Assembly (NCBI GenBank): GCA_023489485.1
Contig: JAMDCU010000080.1
Coordinates: forward strand, 935-53,016
Reading direction: 5' to 3'
Origin: Chloroflexota bacterium
GTDB taxonomy: Bacteria > Chloroflexota > Anaerolineae > UBA4142
DNA length: 52,082 nucleotides
The position numbers and the translations under genes were made by a program. Below are positions 44,858 through 52,082 of this stretch, in pieces (positions within the stretch are counted from its first letter, which is position 1; each line of letters starts with the position of its first letter). Below the pieces are notes generated by a model. That model saw nothing but the letters and a program-made list of their open reading frames with translations. It searched no databases and was not told the origin of the DNA.

Positions 44858-45846
44858 ACCTCTTGATACAAGCGCAACCAGTTGCCGCCCATGATCTTTT
44901 TCACATCGTCAACACTGTAACCATGCGCGAGCAGAGCCGCGGTTACGTTTCCGCACTCCGAAATGGATTCGAATCCAACGGTGGGCTTGACCGCTGTGAA
45001 CGCCGCCAACGCTTGCGGGGACATGCCGCGCAGCGCCTGTGCGGAAACTTCCGGCGTCATCTCTTCCATGAAATCAGGACCGATGCCCACATGATCAATG
45101 CCGATCAAGTTGACCAGGTAATCAATCGTCCTCACGTAATCGTCCACGGTCGCTTGACCCGAACAGGTCAACAACGGCGGAAACGCGACGACACCTGCCA
45201 CGCCGCCTTTCGCCGCCAACGCCCTGAGCGCGTCGTCTGATTTGTTGCGTGGGTGTTTGCAGAGAGTCAACGGGTTCGCGTGGGTGAACGCTATCGGCCT
45301 GGAAGACGCCTCAATCGCATCCAGAGTCGTGCGCGGTCCGCAGTGGGAGACATCTACCAGGATGCCCAGTCGGTTCATCTCCGCGACCACCTCGCGGCCA
45401 AACGCCGTCAGCCCTTCGTCGTTCGGACTGAGATTGCCGCTGCCGACGCGATTCGTGTGATTGTAGGTCAGTTGAACGACGCGCACTCCCAGAGCGTGAT
45501 AAACCGCCAACAGACGGACGTTGTCTTCTATGGGCGCGATATCCTGGAAGCCGAAAATGATTCCAACGCGGTGGCTGGCCTGGGCTGCTTGGATGTCGGC
45601 AACTTGGCGCACCGGCATTATTCGCTCGGGATGCTGATCAAATGCCTGGAACATATCTGCGATGGCTTTCATCGTCTCGGGCAAGCTGTGCCACGCGGCA
45701 ATCGTCGCATTCACGGCCGTGATGCCGCCCTGGTACAAGCGTTCAAAGATGCGCGGTTCGTAGAAATTGCTGGCGTTCAGGCCGTCAATGATGATGCACT
45801 CCCGATGAAACTTGCCGGCGTCCATCTGGTTCATCATTCGCTCCAA
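44845..45846 (-). CDS. membrane-dipeptidase (renal dipeptidase) family protein, metal site altered
   Basis: 333 aa, amidohydrolase TIM barrel of the PF01244 kind: VQLTYNHTNRVGSGNLSPNDEGLTAFGREVVAEMNRLGILVDVSHCG (about 125-170) and SRPIAFTHANP. The usual first metal motif DGHxD is replaced by IIIDGLNASNF (about 19-29), so the His-x-Asp pair is missing. The other His (VSHCG, THANP) remain. In this operon it might cleave a different amide or lactone. Activity is uncertain. Confidence 0.8.
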   Translation of the reverse strand: MERMMNQMDAGKFHRECIIIDGLNASNFYEPRIFERLYQGGITAVNATIAAWHSLPETMKAIADMFQAFDQHPERIMPVRQVADIQAAQASHRVGIIFGFQDIAPIEDNVRLLAVYHALGVRVVQLTYNHTNRVGSGNLSPNDEGLTAFGREVVAEMNRLGILVDVSHCGPRTTLDAIEASSRPIAFTHANPLTLCKHPRNKSDDALRALAAKGGVAGVVAFPPLLTCSGQATVDDYVRTIDYLVNLIGIDHVGIGPDFMEEMTPEVSAQALRGMSPQALAAFTAVKPTVGFESISECGNVTAALLAHGYSVDDVKKIMGGNWLRLYQEVWQS

Positions 45847-48305
45847 ATCAGGTTATGGGATCCAGCTTTCTCAACGATCCGATCGCGGGATACTGGGCTG
45901 AGAATTTCCGCTTCCGTTCCCGGCGGCACGTCCACTTTCAGCTCAAACCTCTCGCCCGTTCTTTGCCATTCCACTTGGATATCGCCGTGCGGCGTTGGAA
46001 ACGCGCCGCGCGCCCAATCCAAATCCACCGGCTGCGGCGCGATGCGAAATCGCCGAAAGCCGGGCGCGAGCGGCGTGACGCCCAAGATTTCGCTGGACAA
46101 GTCAAAGGTCGGAGTGCTCGACCAGGCGTGGCAGGTACTCCAGATACTTTCCTTCTTCCACATTTCCCAGAACGTCGAATCGCCATCCGCTAGCATCGCA
46201 CTCCAGTGCTTGCGAATGTTGGCGAGCATTTCGCGATGCATGCCCGCTTTACTCAGGGCGCGGTGTAAAAAGTGCGAATAGAACGGCTGCGCCAGCACGA
46301 CGTTGAATTCTTCGTCAAACGCAATGGGTGAAGGATCGCTGCTGCCCGTGGGCGTCAGCACCAAGCGTCTTTCGTCGAGAATCGTCTCGAACATCCGCGG
46401 CCACCGCGCGCGCGGCGCGACCTCGTACGCGATGACCGCCGCGTTCGACTGCTGACTGATGCGGCGGCTCAGCACCCCGTCTCGCCGCGCATCGGCATAC
46501 ACGCCCCGGGCTTCGTCCCACAGGCGCGTGTTGATCGCGTCTGCGATCCGTTGGGCGAGCGCATCGAATCGCGCGGCGTCACGTTCGTCATCCTGCAGGC
46601 GCGCGAGTTCGGCAGCAGCACGCAAGGCGGCGACGAATTGCGCGTTGAGCGCGGTCACCTGGCCCTTTTTGTCCAACTCCGCCCAGTCAATAAAAACCCA
46701 GTGCGGTACATCGGTGAGTAAATCCTCGTGGTTCAGATGGTGCTCGAACCAGCGAATCGCTTTCAGGACCGAGGGATAGAGTTCGTCCACGACTGCGGTG
46801 TCGTCAGTATAGCGGACATACGCGCCAATCGCCAGAATCCAATAGAGACAGAAATCAGGAATATTCGTGAAACTCGCCACCGAAAAATCGCCGGGCGCGG
46901 CCATCATCGTCAACCCATCCGGTCGCTGTGACTGCGCGATCTGTCGCAGCAACTTGGCGATGAGGTGCGAATCTCCAAACGCTGCATAATTGATCTGCGA
47001 TTCGAGATAGGCGTCCATCCATTGGCGTTGCTCGCGGGTGGGGCAATCTTCATAGCCGTCGTGCATACACAAACTCAGCGTCTTGGCGCCCGCTTGCCAG
47101 AGCCGGTTCAACAACTCGTCCGAACACTCGAATTTGCCGCGGGCCTGGAGCGGATACCCGGTCGCGTTGATCGCGATGGCGCGGACGCGCAGCGGGCGCA
47201 GGCACTGGCGAAAAGTGACTTGGAGATAGCGCAAGCCATTCCATTCAAAACGTTCCCACGATTGGCTGCCTTCGCGCAGGATGTATCGGTGCACAGGAGG
47301 GACGTCGAAACCGGGGATGCCGCCCATCATCAAGACGCGCCCATCGGGTTCCAATCGCTCGCCGTAGGTGAAATCGACGACGGCGCCCGCAGGCCCATCG
47401 AGATCGAAATGGATATAGCCCGCGACCACCTCGCCGAAATCGAGGACGAGGCACACGCTGCATTCGTCGGTCGTCACGATTTCCGCCGTCGCGACGCCGG
47501 GAGTGCTCGATCGACACCGCGACAGTGGTTGGAGGGTTTCCCGAGTCAGTTGCTCGGCGAGATTCGAATCCGGCGCGTTCACGACCTCGGCACATGTCAG
47601 CACCGCTTGCGGAGCATGCATCCTCTCGAAGAGATAGGGAATATCGCGCGGCACGAGTGCGGAAAACGGCACCACGTCCCCTGCATAGTTACGTCCCGGC
47701 ACGCGCAGAATCTCGGCGCGCTCCCATGGCGTATCGTCGAAATCCACATGCGTCCAACCGTCCGGCGCGCGGCGCGCATCGTAATACTCCATAAACCCCA
47801 AGCTGCCTGAAGGCGCGTCGCGCTGCCACGCCTCCGATGTCAAGCAACGCCAGGAATCACCTGTATCGAGACGCACCGTCTCAGACGCCGTCATCAAATC
47901 GCCTTGCAAGAAGAACCCGCCGCAGCCAAACGCGCGGGCGTGGTCCCAACTCGGCAACTCGTACCAGGACGTGTTGCGTCCATAGGAGTGTGCCAGGACA
48001 GCAATCACGTTGCGTCCTGCATGCAGATACGGCGCAAGGTCGTAGGGGTCAACGTACTGCCACGCGGGAGTGCACCGCGCCGGACCGCGACCGAGGCGCT
48101 GACCGTTGACGAACAACTGGTAGCGTCCATCTGCCGAGACGTGGACCTGCGCAGATTGAATCGCGTCGGCAACCTCAACCACCCGGCGAAAGTAGACAAA
48201 GCGATTGGCTTCCTCCGAGAGTCGCGGACTGGACGTCGAAAAGCCGACGCCGGTCAAACCGCGCGGCCGCCAGATCCATTCGGCGCGGCGGTTAAACTGT
48301 CCCAT
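45834..48305 (-). CDS. alpha-L-rhamnosidase (GH78)
   Basis: 823 aa from ATG 48305 (GGAAGGAC upstream). N-terminal beta-sandwich domains (FVYFRRVVEVADAIQSAQVHVSADGRYQLFVNGQRLGRGPA) bear sugar-binding folds. The catalytic (alpha/alpha)6 barrel contains DGYEDCPTREQRQWMDAYLESQ, the GH78 acid motif, and GLTMMAAPGDFSV. It hydrolyses terminal L-rhamnose from glycosides. No signal peptide is seen, so substrate is likely taken up first. Supplies rhamnose to the rest of the operon. Confidence 0.9.
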   Translation of the reverse strand: MGQFNRRAEWIWRPRGLTGVGFSTSSPRLSEEANRFVYFRRVVEVADAIQSAQVHVSADGRYQLFVNGQRLGRGPARCTPAWQYVDPYDLAPYLHAGRNVIAVLAHSYGRNTSWYELPSWDHARAFGCGGFFLQGDLMTASETVRLDTGDSWRCLTSEAWQRDAPSGSLGFMEYYDARRAPDGWTHVDFDDTPWERAEILRVPGRNYAGDVVPFSALVPRDIPYLFERMHAPQAVLTCAEVVNAPDSNLAEQLTRETLQPLSRCRSSTPGVATAEIVTTDECSVCLVLDFGEVVAGYIHFDLDGPAGAVVDFTYGERLEPDGRVLMMGGIPGFDVPPVHRYILREGSQSWERFEWNGLRYLQVTFRQCLRPLRVRAIAINATGYPLQARGKFECSDELLNRLWQAGAKTLSLCMHDGYEDCPTREQRQWMDAYLESQINYAAFGDSHLIAKLLRQIAQSQRPDGLTMMAAPGDFSVASFTNIPDFCLYWILAIGAYVRYTDDTAVVDELYPSVLKAIRWFEHHLNHEDLLTDVPHWVFIDWAELDKKGQVTALNAQFVAALRAAAELARLQDDERDAARFDALAQRIADAINTRLWDEARGVYADARRDGVLSRRISQQSNAAVIAYEVAPRARWPRMFETILDERRLVLTPTGSSDPSPIAFDEEFNVVLAQPFYSHFLHRALSKAGMHREMLANIRKHWSAMLADGDSTFWEMWKKESIWSTCHAWSSTPTFDLSSEILGVTPLAPGFRRFRIAPQPVDLDWARGAFPTPHGDIQVEWQRTGERFELKVDVPPGTEAEILSPVSRDRIVEKAGSHNLIWSE

Positions 48306-49101
48306 GGTCCAGTCCTTCCAAGAATCGCCCGTAAATGCGCCCCACAATGGCGGGATCGGCGAACAAGGCCACCAGCGAGGGAATCGTTTCGAGGCGTGCG
48401 TTGGGGATGGTGGCTGCCACGCGCTGCGCCAAGGCGAAGGGGTGAAGCGGGTCGTTTTGCCAGGTAATGATGTACGTCGGCATTTTCAATTTCGCAATGC
48501 GCGCGAAATCGTCCATCATCCAATCCATGACCGTCTGGCAGCCGAGGGCCAGGCTCGCCGGGTCGTGCGAGCTGTGCATCTCGGCGAGCGTGGCGATCAC
48601 TTGCGGCGTTGCGCCAATTTCACTCATTCGCTTGGCGGAGTTCTTCAAAAAGCCCTGCATTCCGAGTTCCGTAATCTCGCGTCCCATCTCGCGAATGTGC
48701 TGGGCATCGGGGTTGGGCGCGTCGCTAAACGCGGGCGCGGTGAGCAGCAGCGTCTTGACGCGTTCGGGATGCTTGAGCGCAAAGGTGATGGTGGTCGCCG
48801 CGCCCATAGACTCGCCGCCGACGATGGCGCACGGGGTCTGGAAGTAGTCCATCACGGCGGTCATATCGTCCGCCATGCGATTGAGGTCGTACAGCGTGGG
48901 ATCGCGGACCGGCGTCGAATCGCAGTGACCACGTTGATCGTAAATCACGATGCGGTAGCGGTCGGCGAGAGGCGCAAACTGCCGCCGGGTGATGTGGCGA
49001 TTGCCCGTCAAGCCGTGCGCGAACACAAGCGGATCGCCTGCGCCGAAAACTTGAGCTGCAATTTCCAGCCCATCGGATGGAATACGGTGGACTTGATCCA
49101 T
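48292..49101 (-). CDS. alpha/beta-hydrolase
   Basis: 269 aa. Strand-loop-helix core with oxyanion HGLTGN, IYDQRGHCDS and nucleophile elbow VGGESMGAAT (Ser about 98). The His/Asp of the triad are hard to place at the C-terminus, which ends unusually (LVALFADPAIVGRIYGRFLEG, lacking GHxxxxE). It may hydrolyse an ester or lactone of the sugar glycoside. It overlaps the rhamnosidase by 14 bp. Confidence 0.8.
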   Translation of the reverse strand: MDQVHRIPSDGLEIAAQVFGAGDPLVFAHGLTGNRHITRRQFAPLADRYRIVIYDQRGHCDSTPVRDPTLYDLNRMADDMTAVMDYFQTPCAIVGGESMGAATTITFALKHPERVKTLLLTAPAFSDAPNPDAQHIREMGREITELGMQGFLKNSAKRMSEIGATPQVIATLAEMHSSHDPASLALGCQTVMDWMMDDFARIAKLKMPTYIITWQNDPLHPFALAQRVAATIPNARLETIPSLVALFADPAIVGRIYGRFLEGLDHGTV

Positions 49102-49185
49102 TGCCTTGCTCCCGACAGAACGCGGATTACCGCGGACGAGCGCAAATATCTTTTCTAGCCGCGTTTTCCGCGTGCCAATCTATTT

Positions 49186-50199
49186 TCACCACGCCGACGC
49201 GCGTTTTCCTGGTTCGAGCACGCCGCCGCCTTGACGATACACCTCATCCGCCAGTTCGAGCGCGCGGCGCGCATCGGCAATTGTCACCTGTGGCGGTATG
49301 CCCTCGCGCACCACGTCGGCAAAATGAATCAGCTCGTATGCATAGCCGGTCAACATCACAGACGCGTTCTGGGCCGAAGGCACGGTAGGATTGGGCTCCC
49401 AAGCTTCGCCCGCGCCGTCGGGTGGGCAGTAGCGATAGCGCACGACATTGTCTACTGAAACGAAATGTCCCTGCCCGGTAATTTCGACAAACTCGTTGGG
49501 CTGTCGCCAGGATTGGGTGTTGGCGAGGTGCAGCGTGCCGACCGCGCCGCTTGCAAACCGCAGCAGCACCGCGTACGACCAGCGCCGCTCGCCCCAATCT
49601 CTTTTCTCGACCGACACGCGCTCCACGTCGCCCATAAAAAAGCGCGTGAGGTCGAGCAGGTGTATTGGATTGTCCACGACGTAAGTGTATTCGTCGGGAT
49701 ACAAGCCGGAGCCGACGACGAACTTGCCGACGAACGCGCTGGGCGCGCCGAATCCTTCTTTCGCCATGGCTTGCTTTGCCATGCGGTACGCGGGCGCAAA
49801 GCGTTTCATATAGCCGACCTGGACGGGCTTGCCCGTGCGCCGTGCCGTTTCCTCGACCGCCGCAATGTCCGAGACGGAACCGCCCGCGGGCTTTTCGCAC
49901 CACACGGGCAAGCCGCGTTCCAGCACCGCGCACAAGATGTCTCGGTACGCGGGCGGCGACACGGCGACGAGGCACGCGTCGAGTCTCTCTTTGGCAAGCA
50001 TTTCTTCATAGCCACCGACGTAATAGCGCTCCGCCCCAAAGTTCCTGGCGGCGCGCTGCGCCTCTTCCTCTTCCAGCGCAGCCACGGCGACTAACTCGAA
50101 CGGTGTGTAGCGCAGCGAGGGATACAAAATACTCGAGGCGTGCCGGCCCGCACCGATGAATCCAATGCGAATCCGTGCAGGACTTGCAGTCTTGTCCAT
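49186..50199 (-). CDS. Gfo/Idh/MocA-family oxidoreductase
   Basis: 337 aa. Rossmann fold start RIGFIGAGRHASSILYPSL, followed by VWCEKPAGGSV (EKP motif, about 100-110) and the C-terminal alpha/beta domain with DNPIHLLDLTRFFMGDVERV (catalytic His in the H-x-x-D region). NAD(P)-dependent oxidation of a sugar or cyclitol. It is 84 bp upstream of the hydrolase and 4 bp after the alcohol dehydrogenase gene, so part of the operon. Substrate not known. Confidence 0.88.
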   Translation of the reverse strand: MDKTASPARIRIGFIGAGRHASSILYPSLRYTPFELVAVAALEEEEAQRAARNFGAERYYVGGYEEMLAKERLDACLVAVSPPAYRDILCAVLERGLPVWCEKPAGGSVSDIAAVEETARRTGKPVQVGYMKRFAPAYRMAKQAMAKEGFGAPSAFVGKFVVGSGLYPDEYTYVVDNPIHLLDLTRFFMGDVERVSVEKRDWGERRWSYAVLLRFASGAVGTLHLANTQSWRQPNEFVEITGQGHFVSVDNVVRYRYCPPDGAGEAWEPNPTVPSAQNASVMLTGYAYELIHFADVVREGIPPQVTIADARRALELADEVYRQGGGVLEPGKRASAW

Positions 50200-50203
50200 T
50201 CAT

Positions 50204-51193
50204 CTACTCCGCGTTTGGTAAAACTTGAATCTTGATTCCCTCGCCGCGCCGCATCGCCTCAATCGCGGCGGGCGCGTCGCGCAAGGGAAGACAACGCGTC
50301 ACGAGTTTCTCTAGCGGCAGCCTGCCGCTTTCGATAATGTGAATCGCGCGCGGAAAAGAATCCTTGGCGATCCAACTGCCGTACACCGAAATCTCGCCGC
50401 GCGTGATGTTGTACTGCGCTAACGCCGCCCGCGCGTGCTGGTTGACCCCGAACAACAGGATGCGTCCGCCGCGTCGCACGGATTGCAGAGCGATATCGAA
50501 AAGCGAGCCGACCGCGTCGACCGCGAGGTCCACTGCCACGGTTTCAGTCTGCGGATTGATGACCCGATCCGCGCCATTCTCGAGAGCCACCTGGGCGCGG
50601 ACGGATGACACTTCGGACACGAGAATGTCCGCGGCACCGGCGGCGCGAAAAAACTGCGTGAACATCAAGCCGATGGGCCCAGCGCCCAGAATGAGCGCCG
50701 ACTCGCCCGGCTGAAATTTGACTTTCTCCGCGCCGTGGACTACGCAAGCAAGCGGTTCGGCAAGCGCCGCCAGGTGCGCGGGCACATCGGCATGAATTTT
50801 GTGCAACGTCCGCGCGGGTACGACGCTGTATTGCGCCAGGCCGCCATTACGCGTAACGCCGAGCGTCTCAATGTGGCGACAGCTGTTGGGCAAGCCCATT
50901 CGGCAATACGCGCACGCACCACACGTGAGACTTGGATCAACGACCACCGTATCGCCCGGTTGCAAGTCAACGACGCCCGCGCCGACCTGAACGACGGTCG
51001 CGGTGTATTCGTGTCCCAGAATGGAACCTGGCTCGACGGGGATGCCGGGTGGAACGGAGAGGATGTGTAAATCTGTACCGCAAATGCCGCACGCGCGGAC
51101 CTGGAGGAGCACATCGTCGTCTCGCTGCAAAATCGGCATCGGACATTCTTGCACCGCGAACACGCCGGGGGATTGAAAGACGCCCGCTAACAT
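50204..51193 (-). CDS. zinc-dependent medium-chain alcohol/sorbitol dehydrogenase
   Basis: 329 aa. Catalytic-zinc region CGICGTDLHI and GHEYTATVV; structural-zinc cysteines CGACAYCRMGLPNSC (about 90-104); cofactor fold ALILGAGPIGLMFTQFF. Likely oxidises a polyol or sugar (L-threonine/sorbitol-dehydrogenase group). Only 4 bp from the Gfo/Idh gene and 6 bp from the TIM-barrel gene. Confidence 0.92.
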   Translation of the reverse strand: MLAGVFQSPGVFAVQECPMPILQRDDDVLLQVRACGICGTDLHILSVPPGIPVEPGSILGHEYTATVVQVGAGVVDLQPGDTVVVDPSLTCGACAYCRMGLPNSCRHIETLGVTRNGGLAQYSVVPARTLHKIHADVPAHLAALAEPLACVVHGAEKVKFQPGESALILGAGPIGLMFTQFFRAAGAADILVSEVSSVRAQVALENGADRVINPQTETVAVDLAVDAVGSLFDIALQSVRRGGRILLFGVNQHARAALAQYNITRGEISVYGSWIAKDSFPRAIHIIESGRLPLEKLVTRCLPLRDAPAAIEAMRRGEGIKIQVLPNAE

Positions 51194-51199
51194 CGCGCC

Positions 51200-52015
51200 T
51201 CAATCCCGCGGCAGCAAAGGTCGCAAGTGTGCGGCCGCGCGCTCTAGTTCTTTGCGATTGAATTCCGCCGTGGAATCGCGGTACTCGAGTTCGAGGTTGT
51301 AATCGCCCGTGAAACCGCGCGCCTCCATCGCTTGGAAGAAGCCTGCAAAATCACATTCGCCATCGCCTGGCGTTGTCATGATACTCCCGTCTTTGAAATC
51401 GCGCACGTGGACGTGCCGCACGCGGTCGCCATACGCGTCGAGCGCCGCCGCCAGCGTGGAACCGCCGTTGTGAATGTGACTCGTGTCGAGGGTGACACCG
51501 ACGAGGTCGGGATCGACGAGGTCGAGGAAATCGAGCGCCTGCGCGAACGTTTCGGCGAGCGTCCCCTTGTGCGGCGCTTCGGCCGTGAGCGCAGTGCCCA
51601 CGTCGCGCGCGTACGCACCCAACTCGTTGACGAGCCGCGCGACCAAACGCGCCTGCTCGCTCCAGTTCGCGTCCGCGCGACGACCGGGCTGCATCGAAAT
51701 GGCAGAGCAGCCGAGCGCCGCGGCGAGGCGCAACGAGGCGCGCAGCCACGCCATTTCCTCATCCGGACCTTCCGGGCGATTGAGCGCGGTGAGCGACCAC
51801 GCGTTGAGAGTGGAAACGGTCAAGCCGTGCGCGGCGATTTCGTCGGCGAGGCGGCGATGCTCGCCGCGGGTCATTTCGAGCGGATTGGCGTGCGGACAAA
51901 ACTTGGCGATGACGCCGAGGTCAATCGTCTTGAATCCCGCCGCGGCAATCTGATCGAGCGCGGCCGCGCGGTCGAGCATCCGAAAAGTCAGAGTCGAACA
52001 GCCGAGTTGTCTCAT
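51200..52015 (-). CDS. sugar phosphate isomerase/epimerase (AP-endonuclease-2 TIM barrel)
   Basis: 271 aa. TIM-barrel pattern LGCSTLTFRMLDRAAALDQIAAAGFKTIDLG, EAPHKGTLAETFAQALDFLDLVDPDLVGVTLDTSHIHNGGS (metal His/Asp, about 155-195) and HVHVRDFKDGSIMTTPGDGECDFAGFFQAMEARGFTG. It likely isomerises or epimerises a sugar in the same pathway; whether it could replace RhaA/RhaI is open, since it is shorter than known RhaI. First gene seen in the operon; promoter and any earlier genes lie beyond the window edge. Confidence 0.88.
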   Translation of the reverse strand: MRQLGCSTLTFRMLDRAAALDQIAAAGFKTIDLGVIAKFCPHANPLEMTRGEHRRLADEIAAHGLTVSTLNAWSLTALNRPEGPDEEMAWLRASLRLAAALGCSAISMQPGRRADANWSEQARLVARLVNELGAYARDVGTALTAEAPHKGTLAETFAQALDFLDLVDPDLVGVTLDTSHIHNGGSTLAAALDAYGDRVRHVHVRDFKDGSIMTTPGDGECDFAGFFQAMEARGFTGDYNLELEYRDSTAEFNRKELERAAAHLRPLLPRD

Positions 52016-52082
52016 ACGCGCGAATCTCCCATCAATAATCCGAGTATCGCAAAGCCGTCGAGTTAGTCGCCGTGGCTGCGCT

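Overview
The window looks like a chromosomal segment of a Gram-negative-type or monoderm bacterium with high-GC coding, most likely a member of the Chloroflexota. This is inference from protein style: GroEL ending in MPQMPDY with no GGM tail, families of tiny stress-type membrane proteins, a '4-fold beta flower' protein, and an aldehyde:ferredoxin oxidoreductase beside Lut genes. No rRNA or complete tRNA gene is present. All calls come from reading the sequence and ORF translations; nothing was searched.

Layout. (1) 1-2.1 kb is a mobile-element graveyard: an in-frame chimera of a Nudix piece, a PilM/FtsA-like piece and a serine recombinase lacking its catalytic N-terminus, then a comM fragment and a tyrosine-recombinase remnant. 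(2) 2.1-24 kb is a stress and envelope region: AI-2E permease plus YihY, groES-groEL, cupins, two near-identical GlsB/YeaQ genes, a HEAT/beta-propeller protein, YggT, small membrane proteins, RNB exonuclease, lipid kinase, CsbD, CBS, PAS/GAF, a response regulator and a VIT1/CCC1 transporter. Many decayed genes lie between them (cytochrome c, Yip1, M50/CBS, PAP2, P-type ATPase tail, YceI, SPFH). (3) 24-37.6 kb is an accessory island: a DUF4258/DUF2283 pair, comM fragment, tRNA 3' fragment, a complete large serine recombinase, three unrecognised genes, a decayed SWIM-neighbour-type gene, a TOTE-conflict-type primase-helicase split by an IS4-like element, a Schlafen/AlbA-type gene broken by one amber codon, and an IS701-like element. 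(4) 37.6-52 kb is one long minus-strand operon for deoxy-sugar use: isomerase/epimerase, zinc alcohol dehydrogenase, Gfo/Idh/MocA dehydrogenase, hydrolase, GH78 rhamnosidase, dipeptidase-like protein, rhamnulokinase, MoaD, tungsten/molybdenum AOR, class II aldolase, LutA, LutB, LutC.

The strongest undescribed-looking signal is a rigid 89-bp promoter element found six times in region 2: an inverted pair GTCGT-N5-ACGAC, a further ACGAC exactly 23 bp on, TGATTCC exactly 24 bp after that, and a TATGCT-like -10 exactly 26 bp later. It precedes AI-2E/YihY, groESL, both GlsB copies, the HEAT/YggT operon and the response-regulator operon, so it probably defines one stress regulon under a common activator (or an alternative sigma factor). 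In two cases it also decides the start codon or excludes competing ORFs.

The second theme is pathway logic in region 4: rhamnoside hydrolysis, kinase and aldolase yield L-lactaldehyde, AOR could oxidise it to lactate with ferredoxin, and LutABC would oxidise lactate to pyruvate. The third is insertional inactivation: a 22-bp target duplication encodes GREDVYP on both sides of the IS, so the interrupted TOTE gene can be rebuilt exactly.
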